From Knoxdaviesia capensis (taxonomy: Eukaryota > Ascomycota > Sordariomycetes > Microascales > Gondwanamycetaceae): 64,000 nucleotides of DNA. Location: assembly GCA_001510575.1 (NCBI GenBank), contig LNGK01000002.1, forward strand, positions 2,592,144 through 2,656,143, given 5' to 3'. Below the pieces are notes generated by a model. That model had not been told where the DNA came from and did not search any database. It saw only the letters and a list, made by a program, of their open reading frames with translations. Every line of letters begins with the position of its first letter. Position 1 is the stretch's first letter. Below, one piece after another: positions 22,239 through 33,060 of the stretch. The position numbers and the translations under genes were made by a program.

Positions 22239-22901
22239 GGGGCCTTCTTAGCCGGGTGGTTGATGCCGCCCCGTGCTTCTCCTGCGCCATATCGGTGCCG
22301 CTGACGTGCCCGGCTTTCGGAGGCGGCGCCGATATACCCGACGCGACAACGCCCCCGGCCGGGCCTATCTGTGTTTCCGCCGGGGCGCCGGAATGTCCCA
22401 CTAGAATACTGCGACCGGAATCTTTCGCACAATGCGTGCATTTTTGTTTCTGACCTGCGTTTGGCACTGCCAACGGATGTGTCAATGCTGCTTGTTTCTA
22501 ATATCTTGAAGGTTGATGATATCATGAATGGTTGGGCTTCTTGAGGAGGATTTAATTCGTCGAGCCCAAGACACACGGAGAACACGAATGATGTGATTTT
22601 TATAATGCCGGAATTTTTAGGTGGTTTTGTTTTGTCCCTCCCTTGGTTTTGTACATTCCCATCGGTCCATTTTGAACATCTCATCTTCCATAACCAGTGG
22701 AGGGTTCACATATTCTTTTTGGCCATAATGGATAACCAGTAGATAATTGATTTTGGTTTCAAATCTTGTTTTTGTCTATTCTCGGTTCCGGTCCCCAAAG
22801 CACGATATATCTCATGAGACTGTGAACACCTAAAAACGCCGTAACCCTTCATGCTATCGACTCCCATGCCCAAAATAATGCAGTAAACAGAATGCCCATC
22901 T
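22239..22901. other. Convergent 3' regions of the MARVEL-like gene and DPH2
   Basis: 663 bases between the two stop codons. The left third is GC-rich and contains short open frames. The rest is AT-richer. No gene or RNA is recognised. Confidence 0.45.
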
Positions 22902-24539
22902 TCACCTCTTCTCAGCACCGTCTCCCACAACGTAGCCGCGTGCCACTCCACGCCGGCCTTCTTCGATCGCTGTGCTGGCTTCCGCCTCAGCATCAACAGC
23001 TGCAAACTCGGTGCCCAGTCCGCGCCACGTCCGCTGGGTCCGGAGGTACTCCGCCCCGGGGCTAATGACGCCGTTGATGGTGGCCACTTCTCCCGCCTCT
23101 TCCCGCTTGATAAGCTGGCCCCTGTTCGCGTCTGTTGCGGTCTCGGCCTCTTTGCCTCGTCCTGCCGCCCGCATCGGCCGGCTGCGGTGCACAAGCTTGC
23201 CAGACTTGGGGTCAAACACCGGGATATCCGAATCGTCTTCATCCCCGTCTGCGGTTTCGGGGGCGGCAGTTTGGCCACCAGCCTCGTCGCGCTTGTCTGA
23301 GATCTTCAGGCCCTCAAGTCCACCCCACCACTCCAAGCCCCAGACCCGCTCCTCTACAGGAGTCAGTGCAGCCTCAAGCTCGAACGGCGTGACAATCGGG
23401 ACATGGAACGACTTGTCGTCTTCAACAAGGCCGCTTTCCCAGCAGCCAACCACAACCCAGCCTTCAATCTCCGAGAAGTTGGCCAACTTTGCGGGATTGA
23501 GCTTTCCCACCACAATTGTATAGCTCTTCTTGTCGGCCGCGGCAATCTTCCGCTTCAGATGCTCCACACTAGCAAGGTAGTTGTTTACGCTGAGCGTATT
23601 CACAAGAATTCCCATCACACCAGCTGATGCCATGGTCAGCACCCGTGCATACCGCCGTTGAAGGAGCATCGCTGTTGCGTACGTGGGATCGGAAGGCGCA
23701 TGGGTGGCTGTCGAGTAGATGTGGAGGGACTTGACACGCGTGACAAGCGCAAGCAGGAGAGCGGATGGAGGCTCCGATATGTGGAAAAGGGAGTACTCCT
23801 TCAAGGAATCCGTGTCTAGTATCGCATCACCGCCGTCTATCGCAGCATCGGATTCAGAAATCTGAATTACCCGGCGATTTGGGAAGTGCGCGCCGGGGTC
23901 ATGGACCACGTCTGTTGAAACTAATGACGTGTACCCGTTGGATTGGAGTCGTGCGGCAACCGTCGGCAGATGGTTTTGGTAGGTGACGTCGGCCATCAAG
24001 ACGACCTTCTCGCTCTTCTCTGGAAACAGCTCCGCAAAGCTCTTGGTAACGGCTTCGATATCGAGACCATACCGCGTGAACACATATATCACCGGCAGTC
24101 GCGACGTGGGCGACAGACACGACCGTCCGTAGTGCACAACCACATCAGCGCGAGCATGCTCCGCCGCAATCTCGTCAACACAACACGCGCTGTATGACGT
24201 ATCCGCCAGGATATATACTTTGTGCTTCGGCAACGTTGCTGGTGTTGCCGAGCTGCCCTCTGCGTCCGTGTTTGTCGAGTTCAGCGCCGCCTCGAGAGCG
24301 GATACCACGCCGCTAGCATCTCCCAGCATGAAATCGGGGAACTGTAGTCCTATGCGGCTCCATCCACCGGCTCGGATCTCGTCTGCTGTGCGTGCGATTT
24401 CATAAGTCTCCAGAATGTCGTTCGACGGGCGCGAATGGTTCGCGGTGAAATCTGCGGCTGCGGCCGCTATTCCGGCCGATGGATCGTCGAGTAGCTGGAC
24501 GTCTGGCGTGGACAACACCGGAGCGACTGTGAGTTCCAT
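22902..24539 (-). CDS. DPH2: Diphthamide biosynthesis protein 2 (DPH1-DPH2 complex subunit)
   Basis: Single exon, 545 residues from the chosen start. An in-frame ATG nine codons upstream (24566) is possible, but the sequence MELTVAPVLSTPD is the natural N-terminus of the family. DPH2 pairs with DPH1 in the cytosol. The complex carries a [4Fe-4S] cluster and transfers the aminocarboxypropyl group of SAM to a histidine of elongation factor 2, the first step of diphthamide synthesis. Visible features: GLQFPDFM (64-71), ILADTSYSACCVDEIAA with Cys119 and Cys120, the HYGRSCLSP motif with Cys141, and a third-domain GCWESG with Cys366. These are the expected cluster-region cysteines. The C-terminal 100 residues are acidic and variable. 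It is transcribed in the same direction as the dioxygenase gene that lies upstream. Confidence 0.95.
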   Translation of the reverse strand: MELTVAPVLSTPDVQLLDDPSAGIAAAAADFTANHSRPSNDILETYEIARTADEIRAGGWSRIGLQFPDFMLGDASGVVSALEAALNSTNTDAEGSSATPATLPKHKVYILADTSYSACCVDEIAAEHARADVVVHYGRSCLSPTSRLPVIYVFTRYGLDIEAVTKSFAELFPEKSEKVVLMADVTYQNHLPTVAARLQSNGYTSLVSTDVVHDPGAHFPNRRVIQISESDAAIDGGDAILDTDSLKEYSLFHISEPPSALLLALVTRVKSLHIYSTATHAPSDPTYATAMLLQRRYARVLTMASAGVMGILVNTLSVNNYLASVEHLKRKIAAADKKSYTIVVGKLNPAKLANFSEIEGWVVVGCWESGLVEDDKSFHVPIVTPFELEAALTPVEERVWGLEWWGGLEGLKISDKRDEAGGQTAAPETADGDEDDSDIPVFDPKSGKLVHRSRPMRAAGRGKEAETATDANRGQLIKREEAGEVATINGVISPGAEYLRTQRTWRGLGTEFAAVDAEAEASTAIEEGRRGVARGYVVGDGAEKR

Positions 24540-24971
24540 GGCTGTAGGGGGAGGAAAAAGGTTCAAAAGAAAAGGATGGAGAGTTTACACAGGGGGCATC
24601 AAGGCATGGTCGAAGTGAATCGGGTGGTTCGTGCAAACGGAAAATGTTGAAGCAGGGTTGCCACCAGAAAGGCTCAGAATTACATGGTGGGATGTCTGAT
24701 AAAAAAAAAAAAAAGAAAAAAAAAAAAAAGAGGTTTGGAGGGGCACTTAAATCCATTAAAGCTGGTTCACTTTTTGGCGGGGTACAGCTCTGGCCTATCA
24801 GAGATTGCGATTCTCAATTTAGTGTCACTCCTAGGGTTTAACCTGCAAACCTCCCTCCTTCCTCGCTTGCCTCCCCCTGACCTCGTTTGTTCCTTCCATG
24901 CACAAATCTGTGGCACATAAATCCGGATTTTCCCCCTCTTTCTCTCTGTCACATACTTTTCTTCTTCTGGT
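24540..24971. other. Promoter region of DPH2 with A-tracts
   Basis: 432 bases between the DPH2 start and the stop of the upstream dioxygenase gene. Two A-runs (about 24701-24729) separated by a G form a T-tract on the DPH2 coding strand. Poly(dA:dT) tracts of this kind are common in fungal promoters. Confidence 0.5.
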
Positions 24972-26379
24972 TTACTCCGCATCCTCCTCCTCACTTCTCT
25001 GGCGAACCTCCTCGCGCGCCTTGTTCTTCGCCGCTCTCCGGCCCCCGAAGCCGGGGAATCCGGGGAACCCGGGGAATCCACCGCCACCGCCTCCGAAGCC
25101 GGGAATGGCGCCGCCGCCAAGCTGCGAGACCGGGCCGGTTGGGTTCATGACGCCGCCCTTTTCGGTCCAGAAGGCGGCGGGGTTGACCGCCAGGTCGGCC
25201 GACTGACGGATGCCGAAGCGGATCCACGAGAACATTCCGTCTTCCAGCTTGTCGCCGACGAGCGAGTAGTGCGTGATCGGGTCGTCCCCGTTGGCGCCGG
25301 CCATGAACAGGAAGTCCTGCGTGTTGGGCACCACGCGCATGGTGTTGGTGTTGTATGGCACCACCGAGTCGATCGACGCCAGCAGCGGCTGGTCGAAGTA
25401 GATCTGGCCGACGTGGGCCGCACGGCCTCCGGTGATGGTGTTGTTGGGGTGCAGGGTGGCGCCGAGATACACGATGGCTGAGGTCAAAAGTGTCAGAAAG
25501 CACTCCGAGCTTCTCCCCAGGTAAGGTATCCTCAAATCATCAACTTACCGTGGATATGGGTGGCACGTCCGTCATAGTGTCCAGGCATCAGAGTGTCAAA
25601 AGTCGCAATTCCATGGTCGTCGGTGGGCTGCACACCACGCAGAGTTCGGCCCTGGAGAATGCTGGCGTCGTTGGGGTCTCCCATGCCGGGATATCCCTGG
25701 ACACCGACATAGATTCCCTACACGCAAAAACGAGTTCACAAGTTAGAAGGCTTGTATGTTTTCATTCAACTTGTTTGCGGAAATGACTTACAGTAGCGTT
25801 TGAGCTCCAGATATCGACATAGGCGTTGGGGACCACCTCGCAAGTCTCATAGTCGACGACTTGGATGGCGAGGGTCATCTTGAGGCCAATTTCACCCTCG
25901 GTGATATCCTTGCGGACTTCTTCTCCAACAACGTCTATCCGGGTACACATCCGCACGTTAGTACTCTATCTGCACACAGGCTCGGGAATAAACAACTTAC
26001 ACAACGGGCCCTGGTCGACCGCGGGCATCAGCATGCAGGCTCCAGCATTGGCGAAGAGCTCGGCCGGGTCCATATCCCAGGACACCGTCAAGTCGCTCTT
26101 GTGGTCGATCCGGGACACCGAGATGTAGTCGCGCTTGTGCAACTCCGGGCTATCCTCCGACTCGATGCCCAGAGATCGCCGTAGCCGGGTGAGCTCCTTT
26201 CCGTGGCTTTCAACGGTGCGTCTCTTGAAGTCGGCCTCGTTGAACTTCTTGTCGCAGTGAGCCAGCGACCGGCGCTCCAGCGGTTGCGCCGCGTGCTGCT
26301 GAACCTCCTCTTCATGGCCGGGGTGAGCCAGAGCTGGCAGGGCCAGCAACAAGCTGGTGAAGACTGATTTCATGCCCAT
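24972..26379 (-). CDS. Secreted intradiol ring-cleavage dioxygenase-like protein
   Basis: Four exons on the minus strand: 26379-26001, 25934-25792, 25717-25549 and 25477-24972. All three introns start GTAAGT and carry CTAAC or CTGAC branch sites. Splicing gives about 398 residues. Residues 1-18 are a signal peptide, followed by HPGHEEE, typical of fungal extracellular members. The four non-haem Fe(III) ligands expected for the catechol/protocatechuate dioxygenase fold are all present: Tyr127 in GPLYVVGE (created by splicing of T to AC), Tyr222 in PGHYDGRA, and His228 and His230 in THIHA (the last exon junction falls just after this motif). The family opens aromatic rings between two hydroxyls. 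The extracellular fungal branch is thought to act on lignin- or host-derived phenolics, and the true substrate is unknown. The C-terminus is a Gly/Phe/Pro repeat (about residues 355-380) followed by an acidic tail. Confidence 0.92.
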
Positions 26380-27887
26380 GGTGGTTGTTCAATTTTTGTT
26401 TCTGGACTTGTCTGTCGGTATTGTCGATCTTCACGGCTGCCAAGATCTGGGAATAACAGGAACAGTATTTGCGAGAAACAAACGAAAAGAAGAAGGGAGA
26501 AGATGCGGCTACTAATGGGACTGAAGAAGGGTGCGCACAAGCTTAGCAGGAACTTTGGAAAAATAGGTCAGTCCGCTTCTCCATGTTCTTCTAAGGGGCC
26601 GGATCTGGTTCTCAATATAACAGACAGCATTTTTCAATCTTCCTGACCGGCGGAGACGGACACGATCTTAACCGGAGACCCCTTTCATGGTTTAAGTCCA
26701 TTTGCCTGTTCGTCTTACTGCCGAGATATCGAAGACCTCGTCATCCCATCTCGCCCGTTGATGCACAGTGGTCAGATATTTGGCGTGCTCTAACTGCTTT
26801 CATTTCTAGGCCAGCAGGGCACTTGTCTCTTGTGTTGCGCATTCATATGCAGCAGATAGCCCTCGATCCTGTCTGTGTCGCCGGGTAAAAAGCCTGGGAT
26901 GATGCCGCGGCAGTTTTTCGTTCTTGATTCTCTCTCCATCACTCTTCGATACAGCTGCCTTTGTGTTTACCCATATTGAGGAACACGACGCTCACAATTA
27001 CCAAGGTCGCACATGTGGCCCAAGTGATATTCTCCGCTCCATAACACGGAATGGTGGCGTATTTTCCATTTTTTCCCCAGAACCCACCTGCATGCGCTCC
27101 GTATAAAACACACGAACATCACGTTCCGGGTCGGAAATATCCACGGCTTAATCTGGGGGAAGATAGATTCAAGTGCCCATCTATTTAGATTGGCTGGCCA
27201 ATCGCAACCACGGGCATTTCCAATCCGTCTTCTACGGCTGACTTGAGTGGTCGCACATGAGGTGAGGGCGATATATTGTGCACAAGCCGAGAGCGAGCAT
27301 GTCGTTTGCGGGACAGACACGGTGCCGCAAGGCCGAGCAGAGTCAAAGTGCCTGAACGGGTTGTCGCTTGGTCGTCCACGACTACAAACACACCAGTCCG
27401 GTCGACCTTCGCCTGTCTGATCCGGCTTCCCAGTCCTCTTCATATGTGATGAACGTATGGCAGAGTGTGCCGGCTTGGCACGGGGCTTCAGAACGGGCCA
27501 AACTTGCAATTTTGTTGCCGAGAAGCTTGACTTAGACACTACAAGACGATATCAAGCCAAGGGCGGCGATCATCGGTGTTGATTCTCCGGGCATAGAGAC
27601 CGTTTTAGTGTCCCAAGGAGTAGCGATGTTTCTTGTCCGGGATGGAGTTGATATTAAGTTAACACAGAATTATCCCCGATGCAAGCCACATGACATTTGA
27701 TGATTTATGAATGTTATTGATTTTGTTGGGTAAGTTCCCTAATTTTATTCTGTTTTATTATGTATTATTTTTTCCTCAAAAGTCCTCTACTAACTAACTG
27801 GACCAGGTTTCTCTCTTACAGTCATGACACTCAAGAACATGCTGTGGGTATATGATAAATCCTGTCGTCTATCATCTCTTGCAGTAT
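26380..27887. other. Promoter of the dioxygenase gene and 3' flank of the transporter
   Basis: 1.5 kb without a supportable gene. A minus-strand frame at 26967-27539 has no recognisable domain and no codon-use signature. The sequence is AT-richer near 27640-27790. Confidence 0.45.
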
Positions 27888-29615
27888 CTAGAACTTCTTC
27901 TTGATATCCCAGCCGACTGCCATAACTCTCGCACTGAGGTAGCAGATGAAGGCAATGCCATATGATGTACCAGCAAACACAATGACAGCGGCCCAGCCCT
28001 TGTCACCGCCAATCTCAAGCAAGACACCGGCGATGGGAAGGCTGCTGAGGGTTCCAAAGCTGGCAACCATCATGGCGGCAGAGAAAAAGCGGCCATAGTC
28101 GCGGGCATCACACAGCTGGCCAAGGCACACGGGGATCAGGCCCAGGTTGCTGCCGCTGGCGAAACCGAAGACCACAACAAAGGCAATGATCATGGCCTCG
28201 GAGTCGCCGGCCGGAAGCCAGAGGCCCAGCACCGACACCGCGCATAGGGCGATGGTGGCGATGATGACGTTGAAGCGGCCGAGACGGTCGGCCAGGAGGC
28301 CCGGGAGGAAGCGTCCAAGCACGGAGCCGGCGTTGAGGTAGGACAGCAGAGTGTAGGCATCGGTCGGGTCGGCGTCGGCACCACGGTGGTAGGCGGCGTA
28401 CGAGACAATGAAGGTGGTGGGGACGAACAGACCCCACTCCATGAAGAAGATGCCGACGGCCGACAGGGTGAACTTGGCGTCCTTGAAGACACGCAGATCT
28501 GGCAGGATCGAGGCCAGGCCTCCAGTGGAGGAGGCCGGCGGGAGACGGGTCTTGATGAACAGGTTCGCGGGGACAGCGAGGCCGAGCATGATGAAGCCCA
28601 GGATGCGGGTTCCCCAGGCGAAGCCCAGGGTGGGCAGAAGACGCTGCAGGATGATGGGGAAGAGGATACCTGCGAACGAGCCCGAGGTGGCGGCAATGCC
28701 GGTGGCGAGACCGCGGCGGCGGTCGAAGAAGTGGGCAATGGCGGCAAAGGCCGGGGTGTTCAGCAGAGCACCACCAAGACCTCCGAGAATGGAGTATGTC
28801 AGGAGGATCTGGTAGAATTCCTGGCAGAGGCCGAGCAGCATCAAGCTGGCGACAATCATCGACGTGCCGACGGCCACCAGCACGCGCGGGCCGTAGCGGT
28901 CAAACACAGGGCCGACCTGGATGCCGACGAAGAAGACGACGAACAGGTAGATGCTGAAGATCCAGCCGATGGTGCTGGCGGAGTACTCCTTGAGCTGGTG
29001 CTCGGAGAAGTACGACTCGAACACGGCGGCGGTGCTGACGATGCCGTACACCGACACCATGGCGCAGAACGAGCCGAGCACCACGAGCCACGCCTCCAGG
29101 CCGCCGTCGGGGATGGTCACGGTGAAGATCGACGACGGCGCGCGCGAGCCCAGGCCAGGGCGGCGGGAGCCGGCTGCGGATGAGGACGTGGTCGAGGCGC
29201 CGCCGGCGGTCAGGCTGGATGCGCGACGGGAGAGGTGCGACGGCGCGTAGTGCAGGCCGAGGGCCGGGTACGGCGGCATCTGCTGCTCGACGTCATCGTC
29301 GGGGTTTGCAGCAGCGGCAGACGGGGAAGAGGAAGAAGAGGCGCCGGACGACGACGAGGTCCATGAGCGGATGGACGAGGCCGCCGTCTTGGTGGCGTGC
29401 AGGCTCACGACGGACTCGGCATCCTCGCGGAGGTTGCTGTTGGTGGTGGTGTTGTTGTTGTTATCGTCGTGGGCTTCCGAGGGGTAGGCGGAGCGGGAGT
29501 CGGCGATGTCGCCGGAGAGCGGCTCGGGCACGGCGGCCTCGGGGGCGGGGGCGGGCCGGGTCTCACTAGGGAGGTTTAGGCAGGCTTCCACTGCGTTGGG
29601 AAGGGTGGCGACCAT
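27888..29615 (-). CDS. MFS monocarboxylate transporter-like protein
   Basis: Single exon, 575 residues. A long polar N-terminal tail (about 1-165; Ser/Asn/Ala-rich with an Asn run near 52-56) precedes the membrane domain. The monocarboxylate-porter signature PDGGLEAW is at 169-176, just before helix 1. Twelve hydrophobic segments follow, with the loop 2-3 motif DRYGPR and the loop FDRRRGLATGIAATSGS. These place it in the SLC16/MCH-like branch of the major facilitator superfamily, which moves short monocarboxylates or related small molecules across the plasma or vacuolar membrane. The yeast homologues include proteins with no lactate activity, so the substrate is open. A GT-rich leader lies upstream (29616-29760). 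Confidence 0.94.
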   Translation of the reverse strand: MVATLPNAVEACLNLPSETRPAPAPEAAVPEPLSGDIADSRSAYPSEAHDDNNNNTTTNSNLREDAESVVSLHATKTAASSIRSWTSSSSGASSSSSPSAAAANPDDDVEQQMPPYPALGLHYAPSHLSRRASSLTAGGASTTSSSAAGSRRPGLGSRAPSSIFTVTIPDGGLEAWLVVLGSFCAMVSVYGIVSTAAVFESYFSEHQLKEYSASTIGWIFSIYLFVVFFVGIQVGPVFDRYGPRVLVAVGTSMIVASLMLLGLCQEFYQILLTYSILGGLGGALLNTPAFAAIAHFFDRRRGLATGIAATSGSFAGILFPIILQRLLPTLGFAWGTRILGFIMLGLAVPANLFIKTRLPPASSTGGLASILPDLRVFKDAKFTLSAVGIFFMEWGLFVPTTFIVSYAAYHRGADADPTDAYTLLSYLNAGSVLGRFLPGLLADRLGRFNVIIATIALCAVSVLGLWLPAGDSEAMIIAFVVVFGFASGSNLGLIPVCLGQLCDARDYGRFFSAAMMVASFGTLSSLPIAGVLLEIGGDKGWAAVIVFAGTSYGIAFICYLSARVMAVGWDIKKKF

Positions 29616-31409
29616 ATAGGTACCTTTTCGGCACGATGGGAAAGGGGGTTTGGGGGGGAGTGAACCCGGGTGCGTGTGTGTGTGTTGTGGGTTTGGGAGG
29701 GAGGGGGTGCGTGTAAGTGAAGTCTGGGGTTGAGGGTCTTCGGTGTGTTGGTGTTATATGTAAGTGAAAGTGTGTTGGAGTATGATAATGATGAAAAAGG
29801 AGATATCTACAAGGGCAGGAGCGAGGGGCACCGGGGAGTTATATACTCGGTGAGGGGGAGGGAGAATCGGAGGGAAATTGAAATGGATATATCGTCATGG
29901 GTCGTTGGCTTTCGGTGATGGCGCAAGCGAGTGGTCACTTGCAAGAGCAAAAAAAAAAAAAAAAGGCCACAGCTTCGGCCTTCAGCGGCACTTCATGTAC
30001 AGAAACGACAACCGTAAAATCAAATCCAGACAAACCGAATAGCCTGGGAAATCCAAGTCCAGGGATCCCTGGGAGTGGTTTTAGGGAAGCGTGGAAGAAT
30101 TTTTTGGGGGGGTTTTTTTGGAGGGTTTTTTTGGGGGTTTTTTTCCCCTGCGCAACACCCGATTGGATGTCCGGTTCCTTCTAGCGATACATGCCTCGTA
30201 TTCTCGGCGGGAGAAGCGTTTAAGAAGCTGTCAAGTCTTGTTTTTCTAGTGGGGGCTTTTATCGGGTGGGGGGGAACCTCTAGGCCAGGAACCACTGTAG
30301 CTCCAGGGTCCAAGGGCCGCCCGGAGGGCTCCGGGGCCATATCGGGGCTGTCCGGCGGTTCCCCACAAGCCCGGCTTAGTCCGGCGCGCCTCTCTCCTGC
30401 TACCCCAGATACTCGGAGGCAATAGTACGTAAGGCTTAACATGCCGAGACGTTCCACACAGACCCTGTACCGTATATTCTGCGGTTCGACAGAGTTCGAA
30501 CCGACGTGCCTATGACGATTCGGCGGGCCGTATAAGTGAGTCACGGGGTATCCGTGCTCCGGTGAGTCTGCGCAGACGCGTAATCGCGAGGCTCGTCACG
30601 ATGGCTGGGGAAGTTTCGATCGATCGATGATGTAGTGCAGACTGCCGAGAGAGGGTTCGAGCTCATGGGAGATGCTTCGCTTCGCTTCTTCTTTCTGTGC
30701 ATGGGCCCCAGGCAATGGACGTGCGTGTGTCTTCCATTTCCCCGCAGAGTTTGAGTCCAGGCATCCGTTCATTATGCTTGACCGGAGCTACCACCATATT
30801 CACCTTCACAGAGATAGGGAAAGTCCTCAAGGTCCTCCAGCAAGTGACCTGAACTCGCTGAAGCCGGTCAACGGCCTGCTGGATTAGGGTTGTCCCCCGC
30901 ACCAGAACCCGGCGGAACAACACCGTGTATCTTCGGAGACCCGTCCCACTGTAAAGGCATTAAATAGCGGGCTGTACTGCTGTGGACTTGTGGTTCTCGG
31001 AGCACCAGCACAGCGCTGTGGTGATGTCCAAGGTCCCGTTCTGCAGAGCAGAACATACAAAAGTGACTTCCCACCAGCACCACATCTGAAAATGAAGAAC
31101 CTCGTGTTTGGGTTACACCGAGAGGTCCGGCTTCCCCTGTGATAGCGATGCCGTAGCTACTAGAGCTCAGTAGATTCACAATCGTGGACTTGCGTTCACT
31201 GAAATTGTCGGTCTGGAGTGTGCGGGTGAGTGCTCTGGGAAGAGATGGTTGTTGCTGCTAGAGAGTTGATGCTCTGGGAACAGGATCAAGAAGAGCAGAT
31301 GGACAAAGACCGAGAGGAGAATCTCTTATGTCTCAAAAGAAAAGTCTTCATCCATCACCAGCACCGATCATCACTTTCAAGCAACACCACGGTCCCCGAC
31401 AAACACACA
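29616..31409. other. Intergenic region with G/T-rich block
   Basis: Upstream of the transporter. It contains an A-run near 29950-29964, a G/T-rich block at 30099-30144 and a GC-rich segment at 30260-30410. No gene is supported. Two B-box-like TTCGA sites (near 30495 and 30655) do not fold into tRNA arms. Confidence 0.45.
30099..30144 (+). repeat. G-run/T-run block, potential G-quadruplex
   Basis: Runs of seven, three and five G separated by seven-T loops. The seven-G run can supply two G3 tracts, so four tracts are available for a quadruplex. It lies about 480 bases upstream of the transporter start. Structure formation is inferred only. Confidence 0.4.
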
Positions 31410-31821
31410 ATGGCCGGCCCCAAAATCGACCTCCGCCCGCACTCCTTCCGCCCCCCAGCCCGCACCAGCCCCAAAGTCCGCGTAACCCTCCGCATCGACA
31501 CCGCCACCACGAGCACCACACCACCCGGCCGGCCACACGGTCCGCCGGGCCCGTCTTTCCCCGCGGCCGCCGTGCATCTGCGCTACCAGCGCGGCGACGC
31601 CGAGGGGTTCGGCAAGCGCCTGGCCGGCAAAGACGTGTTCAGCATCTCCGACGGCCTGCTGATGGTGCAGGACGGCGGCCAACGCCGGTGGGCCGGCGGA
31701 CTCGGTGGTCAATGCCGATCTATTCACCTAGCAGAGCGAGAAGCTGCTAGGGTCGTGGCATGTGGGCAGCTTCACCAACTCGATGCCGGGGAGTCGGTAC
31801 TGGTGATGGTATAAGGGCTGA
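31410..31821 (+). pseudogene. Decayed small gene (frameshift and two in-frame stops)
   Basis: A GC-rich frame starts at 31410 (MAGPKIDLRPHSFRPP) and reads with coding-like composition through GFGKRLAGKDVFSISDGLLMVQDG to about 31700. There the sensible reading changes to the next frame, giving DSVVNADLF and then, after a stop, LLGSWHVGSFTNSMPGSRYW. That second frame is broken by TAG at 31729-31731 and TGA at 31804-31806 before its natural-looking end, TGA 31819-31821. The two internal stops sit where CAG and TGG codons would fit, so each could be one C-to-T-type change. The family is not recognised. An alternative is an active gene with a small non-canonical intron, but I see no donor/acceptor pair that removes both stops. 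No repaired sequence is offered. Confidence 0.55.
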
Positions 31822-32035
31822 AAAATGAAAGGATGGAATTTTACTTGATGGGATGTGCTTATATGGCTGGTTGGTGTTCTTGGGTGTTTGTTCATCTGTG
31901 AGTTTAGGGAACGCTTGCTTTGAGAGTCAAGCCTGAATACCAGGCAGGAATATGAGAGTTCATTATTATTATTCTTTCATTTCATCATCATTGTAAAAGA
32001 AGAGAACAAAAACTCCTAATCATCCACTCCCTCGT

Positions 32036-33060
32036 TCACTCCTCCACCGGACCAGAATCCTGGGCTCTCTCATCCGGCATCCACCCCTTGGGCCGCTCGG
32101 AGCTCCGCACCGCCAGATCATACCCCAGCGCCTCGACCTTGCGCACCGACCGGTGCATCTCGTCCATCTTGCTCTGGAAGGTCTTGCCGGCCTGCGGCGG
32201 CAGCATCTGGAAGCAGCTGCACAGGTCGTGAATATCGGTGAGCATGCTACGCTGCGCCGGATACTCTCTCCAGATGGACTCGGGCTCGAGGCTGGGGTCG
32301 GTGCCGACCGCCGCGAGCGACCCGGTCCGGCCCGCCGCCACCGTGGCGAACCGCATGATCTCGCCGAACAGGTCGAACACCCCGTACAGGTAGTCCATGT
32401 CGGTCGGCACAAGCGCCACGCCGCCCGGGATGCGCTGCGCCACCTCGGCCGGCGTGATCAGGTTCTGCGTCGTCAGGTAGTGCTCGAACGACAGCGCCTC
32501 CACCAGCTCCTCCATGCACTTCAACTGCCAGCCGTACCTGTGGCGGTTGATGCCCTGCATGTCGGGCTCGATGCTGCGCAGCAGCGTCTCGATGGCCGCC
32601 ATGTGGCCTTGGATTTCCTTGTCCACCGCGGCCGGGAGCGGCTGTTTGAGGTCTTGCGCACTGTAATTGGAGACATGGATTCGCCGTTAGCCACACACAC
32701 AGCCTAGTTCCTTCGCCGTCGTAATGAAGCCGGCGGCTCGCGTTGGTGCGCGTGGATCCTTACCGGTGAAGCGAAAAGATGCTACATGATGAAACTGTCA
32801 GTACCTCAACCACAATACAAGCAAAAAAAGCCACACAGGACTCCTTACATCTTCTTGCTGCGGGCAGTAATGTCCCGGCTCGCCTTGACCACTCTCTCCT
32901 TGCGGTCGTAGTGGTCGTCGAGCGAGTCGCGCAGGTGCTCGAACACCGCGCTGAACCGGGGCGGCTTCGCCTCCTTCTTCTTAATCACCGGGATAGACTT
33001 CGTGTCTTTCGCAACTTCGGGGATGGAGTTTCCATCCCGATCGTGTTTAACGCCAGCCAT
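32036..33060 (-). CDS. Translin-associated factor X (TRAX)
   Basis: Three exons on the minus strand: 33060-32849, 32781-32764 (only 18 bases) and 32660-32036. The introns use GTAAGG donors, CTGAC and CTAAC branch sites and TAG/CAG acceptors. The spliced product is 284 residues, the same size class as other TRAX proteins (about 290). The sequence DHYDRKERVVKASRDITARSKK runs, through the micro-exon IFSLHR, into an all-helical body with MQGINRHRYGWQLKCMEELVEALSFEHYL and TDMDYLYGVFDLFGE. TRAX forms the hetero-octameric C3PO nuclease with translin; its acidic residues give it RNase activity on small RNA duplexes, tRNA 5' fragments and similar substrates. Translin itself is not in the window. The start at 33060 has MAGVKHDRDGNSIPEV with a basic N-terminus. 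The gene is divergent from PIG-M. Confidence 0.93.

Noticed and set aside
24701..24729. Poly-A tail of a retroposed element
   Set aside because: No target-site duplication or element body; it is a promoter-type dA:dT tract upstream of DPH2.
30481..30530. Possible minus-strand tRNA (GGTTCGAACTC word)
   Set aside because: T-arm stem does not pair and no D-arm or acceptor stem is found upstream.
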